Below, piece after piece: positions 34,940 through 43,690 of a stretch of 64,000 bases of DNA (its first letter is position 1; every line of letters starts with the position of its first letter). The notes under the pieces were generated by a model. The model made no database searches. It saw only the letters and a list, made by a program, of their open reading frames with translations, and was not told where the DNA came from. The stretch covers positions 2,770,001-2,834,000 of the forward strand of contig NC_008148.1 of NCBI RefSeq assembly GCF_000014185.1, written 5' to 3'. The position numbers and the translations under genes are program-made. This stretch comes from Rubrobacter xylanophilus DSM 9941 (GTDB lineage Bacteria > Actinomycetota > Rubrobacteria > Rubrobacterales > Rubrobacteraceae).

Positions 34940-34955
34940 CATGACGCGCGTCATG
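34940..34955. promoter_or_regulatory. 16-bp perfect palindrome CATGACGCGCGTCATG
   Basis: Both halves are exact inverse complements with no spacer. It stands 96 bases before the ferredoxin ATG and 8 bases from an Fnr-like box. It is most simply a dimeric regulator site. Confidence 0.5.
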
Positions 34956-34962
34956 GACCCGC

Positions 34963-34976
34963 GTGATACAGATCAA
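34963..34976. promoter_or_regulatory. Fnr/Crp-like box GTGATACAGATCAA
   Basis: It matches TTGAT-N4-ATCAA, the Fnr site, at nine of ten positions. It lies between the ferredoxin gene and the end of a Crp/Fnr-family regulator gene, so that regulator is the obvious candidate to bind it. Confidence 0.5.
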
Positions 34977-35001
34977 AAACAGTTCTTGATGCGAACCGTT
35001 C

Positions 35002-35754
35002 TCAGGTGCGGGCCCGCAGCTCGGCGGGCTTGAGGATGGTGATGGTCCGGCCCTCCAGGTCTAGGATGCCCTCCTGGGCGAGCCGGCTCAGGGCGCGGGA
35101 GAGGGCCTCGCGGGAGATGCCGGTGGCCTCGGCCATCTCCTGGCGGGAGAGGGAGGGCTCGAAGACGACCCCCTGCTTGGTCACCCGGCCCTCCTCGGTC
35201 GCCAGGCGCAGCAGCATCCGGGCCACCCGCTGGGGGGCGCTGTGGAAGACCAGGTCGGAGACCAGGTCTTCCAGCTCCCGGATTCTGGAGGCCAGGGCCC
35301 GGGAGAGCCGGAGGGAGGCCTCCGGGAAGCGGCACATGATCCCGGTGAGGTCGTCCCGGAAGACCGCGTAGAGCGCGCAGTCGGTCAGGGCGGTGGCGCC
35401 GTGGCTCTGGGGGCGGCCCTCCAGGGCGGCGTCCAGGCCGAGCACCGCGCCGTCCCCCAGGACGCCCAGGATCTGGTCCCGCGGCTTGCGGCCGCTGAAG
35501 GAGCGGAAGAGCTTCACCCGGCCCTCGCGGACGAAGTAGACGGCCCCCGAGGGCTCGCCCTCGCGGTAGAGCGGGGTTCCCGCCCCGATCTCCAGCACCT
35601 CCGCCGCGAGGGCGAGGGCCTGGAAGAAGCCCTCGTCGAGGCCGGAGAGCAGCTCGAACTCCTGCAGGCCCTCCAGCTTCGTCAGGTGCTGGACCGCCCG
35701 GCAGCGGGCCCCGGGGAGCTGGGCCCAGGAAGGAGGGGCGTTCTCACCGTACAC
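35002..35754 (-). CDS. Crp/Fnr-family transcription regulator
   Basis: About 250 residues. A cyclic-nucleotide-binding-type beta-roll (GAGTPLYREGEPSGAVYFVR, DGAVLGLDAAL) is followed by a long dimer helix and a winged helix-turn-helix (LSRQEMAEATGISREALSRA). Only one N-terminal Cys (GARCRAVQHLTKLEG) is seen, so a Fnr-type Fe-S cluster is unlikely; it may sense another ligand. The start is uncertain: GTG 35754 fits a -10 TATAAA at 35797-35792, while the frame is open to 35832. A GGGAC/GTCCC repeat lies upstream. Confidence 0.9.
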   Translation of the reverse strand: MYGENAPPSWAQLPGARCRAVQHLTKLEGLQEFELLSGLDEGFFQALALAAEVLEIGAGTPLYREGEPSGAVYFVREGRVKLFRSFSGRKPRDQILGVLGDGAVLGLDAALEGRPQSHGATALTDCALYAVFRDDLTGIMCRFPEASLRLSRALASRIRELEDLVSDLVFHSAPQRVARMLLRLATEEGRVTKQGVVFEPSLSRQEMAEATGISREALSRALSRLAQEGILDLEGRTITILKPAELRART

Positions 35755-35825
35755 CGCCGGGCTCCCGTGTGTCGGAGATCTCCATGGGGTCTTTATACGC
35801 CAAGTGGCGCCGCTTTGCAGGTAAT

Positions 35826-35839
35826 GGGACATACGTCCC
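35826..35839. promoter_or_regulatory. GGGACATACGTCCC repeat upstream of the Crp/Fnr gene
   Basis: GGGAC and GTCCC arms with four bases between, about 47 bases before the inferred transcription start. It could be an operator for the Crp/Fnr gene. It is short, so chance is possible. Confidence 0.3.
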
Positions 35840-35846
35840 CGGGATC

Positions 35847-37265
35847 TCAGCCCTTCGCGCCTGGGCGGCGGCCGCGCACCAGGCTCGCCGCCACCCCCAG
35901 CACGCAGACCGCCGCGGCGAAGTAGAAGGCGTCGTGTATGGACAGGATCAGGGCCTCCCTGCGGGGGGCCTCAGGGGGGAGTTCGCGCAGGTGGTGCTGC
36001 AGGCGGGAGGCGAGGATGGCGCTGCTCGCCGCCACCCCCAGCATCTGGCCCGTGATGCGCATCTGGGCGATCATGCCCGAGGCCGTCCCGAGCCGGAGGC
36101 GGGGCACCGAGCCGAGGATGGAGCTCTGGTTCGGGCTGTTGAAGAGGCCCATGCCGAAGCCGATCACCACGAGCCGCCACACCACGTCGAGGCCCCCGGA
36201 GCCCGCGTCCAGCCGGGTGAGCAACAACAGCCCGAGCGCGGCGCAGGCCAGCCCCGAGCTGGCCAGCAGGCGGCTGCCGATCCGGTCGGAGAGCGCGCCG
36301 CTGAAGGGGGAGACCACCAGCGTGGTGAGCGAGAGGGGGGTCATGAGCAGCCCGGCCTGCAGGGCGGAGAGCCCCTGCCCCCGCTGCAGGAAGAACGGCA
36401 TGAGGAAGGTGGCCGAGAGCAGCGCGACGAAGGTCACCAGCAGGCTCGCGTTGCCCGCCGAGAAGGCCCGGATGGCGAAGAGCCGCAGGTCGAAGAGGGG
36501 CTGCGGGGAGCGCAGCTCCGCGAGGACGAAGGCCGCGGCGAGGGCGGCGGCCGCGGCGAACAGGCCCAGCGTGAGGGGGCTCAGCCAGCCCCAGCCCCCG
36601 CCCTCGGCGAGGGCCAGCAGCAGGCACAGGAGCATCCCGCCCGCGAGCAGGGCCCCGGCGGGATCGAAGCGCTGGCCCTCTCCCCGGCCGCAACGGGGGA
36701 GCACCCGCCACGACCACGGCAGCCCCACGAGCCCCAGGGGAAGGTTGAGGAAGAAGATCCAACGCCACGAGAGCCACTCGGCGACGAGGCCCCCGAGCGT
36801 GGGGCCGAGCGCCAGGCCGAAGGAGACGCTCATGGCGTTCACCCCCAGGGCCCTGCCCAGGCGAGAAGGGGGGAAGGCCGCCGTGACGATGGCCGGCCCC
36901 ACGGCCTGCACCGCGGCGGCGCCCACCCCCTGCAGCGCGCGCAGGAGGACCATGCTCCCCAGCCCCCCGGAGAGGCCGCAGAGGGCACCGGCGGCGGCAA
37001 ACACGGCGAGCCCCGCCAGGTAGACCCTGCGGTAGCCGGCCACCTCGCCGAGGCGGCCGAACGTCAGCAGCAGGGTGCCGGTGGCCAGCAGGTACGAGAT
37101 CACCACCCACTCCACCTCCGAGACCCCCACCCCGAAGTCCCCGGCGATGACCGGCAGGGAGATGTTGACGATGCTGGTGTTCAGCGTCGCCATGAAGGTC
37201 CCCACGGAGACCGCGGAGAGGACGACCCAGCCCCGTCCCGCGCCGCCCGTCCGCGGGGAGGTCAT
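35847..37265 (-). CDS. MFS transporter, DHA2 (14-helix drug:H+ antiporter) family
   Basis: About 472 residues with 14 predicted membrane helices. Motif C-like LGPTLGGLVAEWLSWRWIFF and the motif A region LTFGRLGEVAGYRRVYLAG are present, with the opening FMATLNTSIVNISLPVIAGD typical of EmrB/QacA proteins. It should export drugs or other small molecules using the proton gradient. ATG 37265 follows GACAGGGGC. It stands next to the Crp/Fnr gene on the same strand, 93 bases apart. Substrate unknown. Confidence 0.93.
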   Translation of the reverse strand: MTSPRTGGAGRGWVVLSAVSVGTFMATLNTSIVNISLPVIAGDFGVGVSEVEWVVISYLLATGTLLLTFGRLGEVAGYRRVYLAGLAVFAAAGALCGLSGGLGSMVLLRALQGVGAAAVQAVGPAIVTAAFPPSRLGRALGVNAMSVSFGLALGPTLGGLVAEWLSWRWIFFLNLPLGLVGLPWSWRVLPRCGRGEGQRFDPAGALLAGGMLLCLLLALAEGGGWGWLSPLTLGLFAAAAALAAAFVLAELRSPQPLFDLRLFAIRAFSAGNASLLVTFVALLSATFLMPFFLQRGQGLSALQAGLLMTPLSLTTLVVSPFSGALSDRIGSRLLASSGLACAALGLLLLTRLDAGSGGLDVVWRLVVIGFGMGLFNSPNQSSILGSVPRLRLGTASGMIAQMRITGQMLGVAASSAILASRLQHHLRELPPEAPRREALILSIHDAFYFAAAVCVLGVAASLVRGRRPGAKG

Positions 37266-37417
37266 GCCCCTGTCGCAAGGATCGCCACCGGGCAAACTTT
37301 ACCCCCGCCCCCGCCGCGCCGCACGGAAGGGGCTCACGTCCGGGGGCGCGGAGCTGGTATCGTTTAGGGGTTCCTCCGCAACGGACAGAGAGAGCGCGCA
37401 GGGGAGGTCGTCGAAAG

Positions 37418-38125
37418 ATGCTGGAAGGCAAGGTGGCACTCGTTACCGGCGCCAGCCAGGGGCTCGGGCGGGCGCTCGCGCTGGCCTACGCCCAGGCGGG
37501 GGCCAGGCTCGCCATAAACGCCCGCCGCGAGGAGAGCATCCGCCCGGTGGCCGAGGAGATAGCCCGGGCCGGGGCGCAGGTGCTGGCCGTGGCCGCCGAC
37601 GTCTCCCGGAGCGAGGACGTGGGGCGGTTCGTGGGCGAGGCGGTCGAGCGCTTCGGCCGCATAGACATCCTGGTGAACAACGCCGGCCTCCTGGGGCCCC
37701 GCGTTCCCATCGTCGAGTACCCCGAGGAGGAGTGGCGCCGGGTCATCGACGTGAACCTCACCGGCGCCTTCCTCGTCTCCAAGGCCGCCATCCCCCACAT
37801 GCCGCCGGGCTCCTCGATCATCAACGTGGTGAGCGGGGTGAGCGTAGAGGGCCGTCCCAGGTGGGGGGCCTACTCGGTGAGCAAGTTCGGGCTGGAGGGG
37901 CTCACCCAGATCCTGGCCGCCGAGCTCAAGGACCGCGGCATCCGGGTCAACGCCGTGGACCCGGGGGGGATGCGCACCAAGATGCGGGCCGCCGCCTACC
38001 CCGAGGAGGACCCGATGAGCCGCATCCCGCCCGAGGAGAACGTGGGGGTCTTTCTGCACCTCTCCTCCGAGGAGTCGCGGGAGGTGACCGGGCAGCGGTT
38101 CAAGGCCCAGGAGTTCGGGCGCTAG
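37418..38125 (+). CDS. SDR-family oxidoreductase
   Basis: Classical short-chain dehydrogenase of about 235 residues. NAD(P) motif LVTGASQGLGRALALAYAQA, NNAG in DILVNNAGLLGP, catalytic Ser in INVVSGVSVEG and YxxxK in GAYSVSKFGLEGL. Resembles 3-oxoacyl-ACP reductase-like SDRs; the Arg in NARREES suggests NADP. ATG 37418 follows GGGGAGG by nine bases. Divergent from the MFS gene. Substrate unknown. Confidence 0.93.
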   Translation: MLEGKVALVTGASQGLGRALALAYAQAGARLAINARREESIRPVAEEIARAGAQVLAVAADVSRSEDVGRFVGEAVERFGRIDILVNNAGLLGPRVPIVEYPEEEWRRVIDVNLTGAFLVSKAAIPHMPPGSSIINVVSGVSVEGRPRWGAYSVSKFGLEGLTQILAAELKDRGIRVNAVDPGGMRTKMRAAAYPEEDPMSRIPPEENVGVFLHLSSEESREVTGQRFKAQEFGR

Positions 38126-38140
38126 AGAGGGCTCTCTCTA
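38123..38140. terminator. Convergent hairpin built from two stop codons
   Basis: TAGAGAG (38123-38129) and CTCTCTA (38134-38140) pair around GGCT. The first TAG ends the SDR gene and the last CTA is the sortase stop on the other strand. Weak, but it fits a shared terminator. Confidence 0.35.
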
Positions 38141-38773
38141 GGAGACATCCACCAGCTCGGCCTGCACGATGATCCGCTGCGAGTAGTCCGGCAGGGTGCA
38201 GGTCTGGAGGGTGAGGATGTTCTTGCCGGGGATCGGCTTGGTGACCGAGAGGTTCGAGGGGTCCACCACGAACTCCCGGAAGACCTCGTAGGTGTAGGTG
38301 GTGCCGTTGGCGTCGGTCACGTAGACCTTGTCCCCGTCCTCGAGCTTGTCCAGATCGTAGAAGGCCAGAAAGCTGTCGGTGCCGGGGTAGCCCAGCCGGT
38401 GGCCGGCGATGTACACGTTGGCCTCCTGCTCCCACGGGAAGCCGGTCCCCTCCAGGTGGATGGCCTTGTGCGAGTCCAGGGCCTCGACGTCCGAGCCCGG
38501 CACCGTCGGCACCACGGCGTCCTCCACCCGGCTCATCGCGGGGATCGTCAGCCGGAGGGTCTTGTCCTCGGGGCCGCCGGAGACAGCCTCCCCGCTGCCC
38601 AGGTTGGGCACGTTGAAGCCGCCGGGGTCGTCGCTGTTGGTCGCCAGGCTGCCGAGGTTGCCGGCGAAGAAGAAGGAGGCGATGAGGGCGACGCCCGCGG
38701 CGATCATGGCGAGGCTCAGGAGGCCGGAGAGGAGCGCCTTGAGGCGCGACTTTCTGTAGTTGTACTTCTTCAT
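38138..38773 (-). CDS. Sortase
   Basis: About 211 residues. A positively charged start (KKYNYRKSRLKALLSGLLSL) and one membrane helix anchor it, with the catalytic part outside the cell. His is in ANVYIAGHRLGYPG, Cys in LTLQTCTLPDYSQRIIV, with the Arg in the same stretch. Sortases join surface proteins to the wall or to each other. No LPxTG-like substrate is encoded nearby. ATG 38773 lies 11 bases after TACACT (38790-38785) without an SD. It follows an amino-acid permease gene on the same strand. Confidence 0.93.
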   Translation of the reverse strand: MKKYNYRKSRLKALLSGLLSLAMIAAGVALIASFFFAGNLGSLATNSDDPGGFNVPNLGSGEAVSGGPEDKTLRLTIPAMSRVEDAVVPTVPGSDVEALDSHKAIHLEGTGFPWEQEANVYIAGHRLGYPGTDSFLAFYDLDKLEDGDKVYVTDANGTTYTYEVFREFVVDPSNLSVTKPIPGKNILTLQTCTLPDYSQRIIVQAELVDVS

Positions 38774-38823
38774 AGACCACGGGAAGTGTAACACCGCCCC
38801 TCCGGGCGCGCCGGGGGCGCCCG

Positions 38824-40716
38824 TCAATCCCTGAGGGCGCCGAGGGACTCCTCTTCCTCCGAGGTGGGGACCAGACCGGTGCCGGACTCGTTTATGGAGC
38901 GCATCTCCTCGGTCTCATAGCCGCTGGCGACGCCCCAGTAGTAGGCGACGAGCCCGACGGCCAGCGCGATCAGGTTGTCCCAGGGGAAGGGCACCGGCGG
39001 GTTCTCCAGAGGACCGTAGGTCCCGTAGTAGGAGAGGAGGTAGAGCGCCAGCGCGAGAAACAGCACCCACCACGCAGCCTTCACCTCGCGCCGGCCCCGG
39101 TCGCTGGCAAACAGCCACACCAGCCCGACGAAGCCGACGACCTCCGCCACGCAGAGGACCCAGTAGGCGAAGAAGGGGAGCGCGCCGTTGCCGAGGGGGG
39201 CCGGCCCGAAGTACTGGGTGGCGAGCCAGACCACGGCGAACGGGATGCCCAGGGCGAGCCCCACGGGGTAGCTTATCCGGTTCCGGCGCGGCCCCTGGAA
39301 GAAGGCGTAGAGCGCCAGCCCGATGAGGACCGCGGCCACCACGCCCCTCAAGGTCTCGTAACCGGCCCAGTAGAAGATCATGCTGCCCGCCAGAAAGCCC
39401 AGGGGGGAGAAGACGGCGGCGCCCTTGAGCCAGTACGGGCGGGGAAGATCCGGGGCGGTGCGGCGCATGACCTGGACCTGGACCCCGCCCATGACGAAGG
39501 TGAACACCAGGGCCCCGGTTATGAAGCCCACCAGGATGTACCAGCCCGGGAACGGCAGGAAGAAGATGCAACCGACCACCAGGGCGGCGACGAGGGCCAC
39601 CATGGGTATCCCGGTGCGGTCCTCGACCCTGGTCAGCCAGCGGGGCAGGTCGTCGTGCATCGCCATCCCGTAGAGCACCCGGGCGGAGGAGCCCATGTAG
39701 ATCCAGCCGGTCCCCGCCGGCGAGATGGCGGCGTCCACGAGCAGGACCACCGCGAAGATCGAGAGTATGGAGGCGGCGCCCAGCACGAGCACGCCGCCGT
39801 TTGACTCGAGCGCGTAGTAGAGGGGCTGGCTCGCCCACTCGCTGTCGTTCAGCGCGGCCCAGTCGCCGGGATTCACCCCCGCAGCGTCCCAGTCCAGCGC
39901 CCCCAGAAACGCGAGCTGGAGGAAGAAGTAGATCGCGCCGGCCGCAGCCAAGGAGAGTATGGTGGCCGCCGGGATGTCCCTCTGCGGGTTGCGCGCCTCG
40001 CCGCCGAAGTCCAGCCCCTGCCGGAACCCGAAGTAGGCGAAGACGATGCCGGCGGTGGCTACGGCGTTGAACACGTTGTCGAAGCCGCGCGGGGCGAAGC
40101 CCCCGAACTCGGTGAAGTTGGAGGCCCGGAAGGCGAAGAACAGCAGAACGAACGTAAGAACGGGGATGATGGTCTTCCACCAGCTGACCCACCGGTTGAA
40201 CTCCCCGAAGAACCTCACGCCGAAGATGTTGACGACGAAGAAGAGGATCATGAGCAGGACGGCCAGCACGATCCCCGCCCCGGTGAGCACGGCGACCCCC
40301 TCCCGGACGGTGGTCAGCTCTACGCCCGTCCAGTCCCGCACGTAGACGGAGGCGTACTGCACCACGGCCAGGGCCTCGATGGCGGTGACCGTCACCGTGC
40401 CCAGCATGAACGACCAGCTCATGATGAAGCCCAGGAAGCCCCCGTGCGTGAGGTGCGGGTAGCGCACCACCGAGCCGCTGCGCGGGATCATGCACGAGGT
40501 CTCGGCGTAGTTGAGACCGACGAATATCAGCAAGACCGCGCCGATGACCCAGGACAGCAGCGCCGCCGGCCCCGCGATGGCCGCGCCCGCCAGGGCGGCG
40601 AACAGCCAGCCGCTCCCGATGATGCTCCCGAAGGAGAGAAAGAAGAGCTGCTGGAAGCCCAGCTCGCGCTTCAGCTTGCGGTCCGCATCTTCGAAGTACC
40701 TTACCCTGTCTTCCAT
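38824..40716 (-). CDS. APC-superfamily amino acid permease
   Basis: About 630 residues with 12-14 membrane helices. FFLSFGSIIGSGWLFAALAG is the APC substrate-binding loop of helix one; later FAYFGFRQGLDFGGEARNPQ is the helix-six region with GGEARNPQRDIPAA. It should import amino acids with protons or sodium. ATG 40716 follows GGCAGGTGCC. The C-terminal tail is acidic. The gene is larger than typical (450-550 residues) because of extra C-terminal helices. Substrate unknown. Confidence 0.93.
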   Translation of the reverse strand: MEDRVRYFEDADRKLKRELGFQQLFFLSFGSIIGSGWLFAALAGAAIAGPAALLSWVIGAVLLIFVGLNYAETSCMIPRSGSVVRYPHLTHGGFLGFIMSWSFMLGTVTVTAIEALAVVQYASVYVRDWTGVELTTVREGVAVLTGAGIVLAVLLMILFFVVNIFGVRFFGEFNRWVSWWKTIIPVLTFVLLFFAFRASNFTEFGGFAPRGFDNVFNAVATAGIVFAYFGFRQGLDFGGEARNPQRDIPAATILSLAAAGAIYFFLQLAFLGALDWDAAGVNPGDWAALNDSEWASQPLYYALESNGGVLVLGAASILSIFAVVLLVDAAISPAGTGWIYMGSSARVLYGMAMHDDLPRWLTRVEDRTGIPMVALVAALVVGCIFFLPFPGWYILVGFITGALVFTFVMGGVQVQVMRRTAPDLPRPYWLKGAAVFSPLGFLAGSMIFYWAGYETLRGVVAAVLIGLALYAFFQGPRRNRISYPVGLALGIPFAVVWLATQYFGPAPLGNGALPFFAYWVLCVAEVVGFVGLVWLFASDRGRREVKAAWWVLFLALALYLLSYYGTYGPLENPPVPFPWDNLIALAVGLVAYYWGVASGYETEEMRSINESGTGLVPTSEEEESLGALRD

Positions 40717-40790
40717 GGCACCTGCCACCGGCTCCTTTGCATCAGAAGACGTTCCCTGCCTTGTACCGCCACTCCGCTTGCGTGCGGAGC

Positions 40791-41210
40791 CTACAGCCGG
40801 AACACCTGCAGGAGGCAGGGCGCGAACGGCCGCGGACCGCCGCGGATGGCCAGAGGCCGGCGCGCTGCGGGCGGCGAGACCTTGCCGCGGCGGCACCGGT
40901 TGATGCTTCCGAGCAGCACGAAAACCGCCCCGAAGAAGGCCGCCAGCGGCACGAGCGTGCCGTAACCGCCGATCAGCCGCCTGTCCCGGACCCTCGATGC
41001 CGCCACGGGGGCCGACAGGTGCGCCCGCACGGTCCGGCGCTCATCGTTCGTGCCCCCCCTGTCCGCGCCGGAGGAGTGTTTTGCAACGGGCTCGGCGAGA
41101 GGCCGCAGCAAGAGCTGGGGCTGGCAGAGCAAGCCCGCCAGGCAGAGGATCACGGCCACCGCTGCGAACGCCGGCAGCGGGTCGAACCTGTCAGCCCTCA
41201 GAACCCCCAC
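40791..41210 (-). CDS. Small two-helix membrane protein
   Basis: About 139 residues with hydrophobic helices at about 13-40 (LPAFAAVAVILCLAGLLCQP) and about 84-103 (LVPLAAFFGAVFVLLGSI). No family recognised. The best support is the promoter: a perfect TATAAT (41224-41219) stands eight bases before GTG 41210, a leaderless start. The C-terminal 35 residues are basic and of low similarity value. Confidence 0.55.
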   Translation of the reverse strand: MGVLRADRFDPLPAFAAVAVILCLAGLLCQPQLLLRPLAEPVAKHSSGADRGGTNDERRTVRAHLSAPVAASRVRDRRLIGGYGTLVPLAAFFGAVFVLLGSINRCRRGKVSPPAARRPLAIRGGPRPFAPCLLQVFRL

Positions 41211-41271
41211 GCCGGGGCATTATAGCCAACCGCCCGGGCGCCGTCCTGGGCCCTGCCCTTCCGCAGGGGCC

Positions 41272-42144
41272 TCAGCGCTCGGCGGGCAGGTCGTCCCGGA
41301 CGCCCCACTCGTTCCAGGAGCCGTCGTAGTTGGAGAGGTTCCGGTACCCCAGACGGTGCAGAACGAAGAGCGGCACCGTCGCCGCGACCCCGCCGTTGCA
41401 GTAGGCGACGACGGGGCTCTCCCGGTCCTCGGGCACCCCGGCCTCCCGCACCCGCCGCTCCAGCTCCTCCGGCGGCAGAAACCCGCCCCGCTCGGGGTCG
41501 AGGAGGCTGTCGGCGTGCAGGTGCGCCGCGCCGGGGATGCGCCCGGCGCGCCCCTCGCCCCGGGCCAGTACGCCGGCGTACTGGCCCGCGTCGCGGGCGT
41601 CGAGCAGGAGCGCCTCCCCGCTCCGGCTCAGGCGGAGCACCTCTTCGGCCTCCTTTCTCCAACCCGGGCGCGGGCGCGGGGTGAAGGCGGCGGGGGCGGG
41701 GGAGGGAAGCTCGCGGGTCGTCGGCCGGCCCTCGGCCACCCACCGGTTCCACCCCCCGTCGAGGACCGAGACGGCGTCGTGCCCGTAGTAGACGAGCGCC
41801 CACCACAGGCGGGTGGCGAACTGGCCGCCGGCGTGGTCGTAGACGACGACGTGGGTCTCGTCGCCGATCCCGCGCGAGCCCATGGCCTCCGCGAAGCGCT
41901 CCGGCGGGGCGATCTGCACCGGGACGGGGTCGTCCGGGTCGGTGATGTCGCGGGTCCAGTCCACGTAGACCGCCCCGGGGATGTGGGAGCGCTCGTACTC
42001 CTCGCGGGCGCCCAGGTACTCGGCCTCCTGCCGCCCCTCCCCCACCGTTCTCTTCTTCACGTAGCCCCGGATGTCCACCACGCGCAGCCGCGAGTCCCCC
42101 AGGCGCTCCTCTAGCCAGGCGGTGCCGACGAGGGGGTCGCTCAC
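41272..42144 (-). CDS. Thiosulfate/3-mercaptopyruvate sulfurtransferase
   Basis: Two rhodanese domains in about 290 residues. The first (inactive) has VVDIRGYVKK and HIPGAVYVDWTRDI; the second has DARDAGQYAG and the catalytic Cys in SPVVAYCNGGVAATVPLFVL. It moves sulfur from thiosulfate or mercaptopyruvate to an acceptor. GTG 42144 overlaps the stop of the tRNA nucleotidyltransferase gene (GTGA). The link to tRNA may be meaningful, as sulfur is used to modify tRNA, but this is inference. Confidence 0.93.
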   Translation of the reverse strand: MSDPLVGTAWLEERLGDSRLRVVDIRGYVKKRTVGEGRQEAEYLGAREEYERSHIPGAVYVDWTRDITDPDDPVPVQIAPPERFAEAMGSRGIGDETHVVVYDHAGGQFATRLWWALVYYGHDAVSVLDGGWNRWVAEGRPTTRELPSPAPAAFTPRPRPGWRKEAEEVLRLSRSGEALLLDARDAGQYAGVLARGEGRAGRIPGAAHLHADSLLDPERGGFLPPEELERRVREAGVPEDRESPVVAYCNGGVAATVPLFVLHRLGYRNLSNYDGSWNEWGVRDDLPAER

Positions 42145-43673
42145 CCGCCGCCCTCCCCGAAGAGGTCGTGCTCGCGGACGTACTCCTCGGCCAGGCGCCA
42201 GGCCGTCTCCTTGTCGTCCTGGGCGAGGCGGCCCTCCACCACCTCGTTCTCCAGGTAGTCTTTTATGTGCTTGATCCAGCGCCCGGGGCCGCGCCCGAAG
42301 TGCTCCATCAGCTCGTTGCCGTCGAGGGGGCTCTTCAGCCTCTCTATGGCGTCCTGCTCGCGCACCCGGTCCACCCGCTCGCGCAGCGAGCGCCAGGACT
42401 CCTCGGCGGCCCGGCGGCGCCGGGGGGCGCTGCCGGTGATGTCCGCCCGGGCCAGCTTCAGCAGCATGTCCACGTTGGCCAGCTCCCGGTCGCCGCGCAC
42501 CAGGTGCGCGTCCCGGATAAAGCGGCGCACCGCCGAGTCGGTCCAGGGGTCGCGCCCCATCGCGTAGCTCATCGGGCGCATGTGCTCCCGCACCAGATGG
42601 GCCACGGCGTCCACCTCGTCCTTCGAGTAGGCCAGGCGGCGCATCGCCCGGCGGGCTATGCCGGAGCCCACGTTCTCGTGGCCGTAGAAGTGGATCTTCC
42701 TGGCCACCGTCCGGCCGCCGCACTCCTCGCACTCCCCCTCCCCGGCCTCCCTGCGGACGCTCCGGGCGCCGCAGTAGGTGCAGCGGTGCTCGTAGACCAG
42801 CGTCCGGGGCTTGCCGATGTCGTGGAAGAAGGCCGCCCGGCGCAGGGTGGGCTCCGGCTCCACGTTCTCGACCACGATCAGGGTGTGCTCGAAGACGTCC
42901 TTGTGGTGCAGCTCGGTGTCCTGGCGCACGTCCACCGTCTCCATGAACTCCGGCACCACGTAGCGCATCAGCCCCAGCCGCACCAGCGCCCGCAGCCCCA
43001 GGGCCGGGTTGGGGGAGAGGAGGATCCTGTCGAACTCCTCGCGGATGCGCTCGGCGCTTATGCTCTCCAGCCAGCGGGCGTTCTCCCGGATCGCCCGCTC
43101 CAGGTCCGCGGTCATCTCGAAGGGCTTCTCCGGGGTCGAGAGGGTGGCGACGAAGCGCACCGCCCGCAGCATCCGCAAGGGGTCCTCCCGCATCCGCTCC
43201 AGCGGGTCCCCGACCGGGCGGATGATGCCGAGCTCCAGATCCCGCCGACCCTCGAAGGGGTCTATGATCCCGCCCGAGAGCGCGTCGGCGGCCACGGCGT
43301 TTATGGTGAAGTCCCGCCGGGCGAGGTCCCCCATGAGGCTCTCGCCGAAGCTCACCTCCGGGTGGCGGTCCCCCTCGGCGTAGCGGTCGCTGCGGTAGGT
43401 GGTGACCTCCACCCTGTAGCCGTCCACGGCGGCCCCGATGGTCCCGAAGCGCTCCCCGACGTCCCACATGTAGCCGGCGTGCGGCCGCAGCAGGCGCTTT
43501 ATCTCCGGCGGGCGGGCGTCGGTGGCCGCGTCGACCTCCTCGCCCCGCCTGCCGGAGAGCGCATCCCGCACGTACCCACCCACCAGGTACAGCTCGCGCC
43601 CGGAGTCCCGGAACCTCTCCGCGAGCCGCGCCAGGGGAGCGGGCACCTCAAGGCTCTTTACCTCGGTCGGCAT
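42141..43673 (-). CDS. CCA tRNA nucleotidyltransferase/poly(A) polymerase-like, with inserted Cys4 element
   Basis: About 510 residues. Nucleotidyltransferase head with LVGGYVRDALSGRRGEEVDA, then RRDFTINAVAADALSG and DPLRMLRAVRFVATL; HD domain with FFHDIGKPRT (His-Asp at 284-285). Between HD parts is an insertion with Cys 298, 301, 315 and 318 (C-x2-C-x13-C-x2-C), a likely zinc ribbon not usual in the family. It adds or repairs the CCA end of tRNA. TAGAAT lies 11 bases before ATG 43673. Coupled to a sulfurtransferase gene. Confidence 0.93.
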   Translation of the reverse strand: MPTEVKSLEVPAPLARLAERFRDSGRELYLVGGYVRDALSGRRGEEVDAATDARPPEIKRLLRPHAGYMWDVGERFGTIGAAVDGYRVEVTTYRSDRYAEGDRHPEVSFGESLMGDLARRDFTINAVAADALSGGIIDPFEGRRDLELGIIRPVGDPLERMREDPLRMLRAVRFVATLSTPEKPFEMTADLERAIRENARWLESISAERIREEFDRILLSPNPALGLRALVRLGLMRYVVPEFMETVDVRQDTELHHKDVFEHTLIVVENVEPEPTLRRAAFFHDIGKPRTLVYEHRCTYCGARSVRREAGEGECEECGGRTVARKIHFYGHENVGSGIARRAMRRLAYSKDEVDAVAHLVREHMRPMSYAMGRDPWTDSAVRRFIRDAHLVRGDRELANVDMLLKLARADITGSAPRRRRAAEESWRSLRERVDRVREQDAIERLKSPLDGNELMEHFGRGPGRWIKHIKDYLENEVVEGRLAQDDKETAWRLAEEYVREHDLFGEGGG

Positions 43674-43690
43674 CGCAGAAGGTGATTCTA

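Noticed and set aside
38138-38773. Local sortase substrate
   Set aside because: No protein in the window ends with an LPxTG- or LAxTG-like motif followed by a helix and basic tail.
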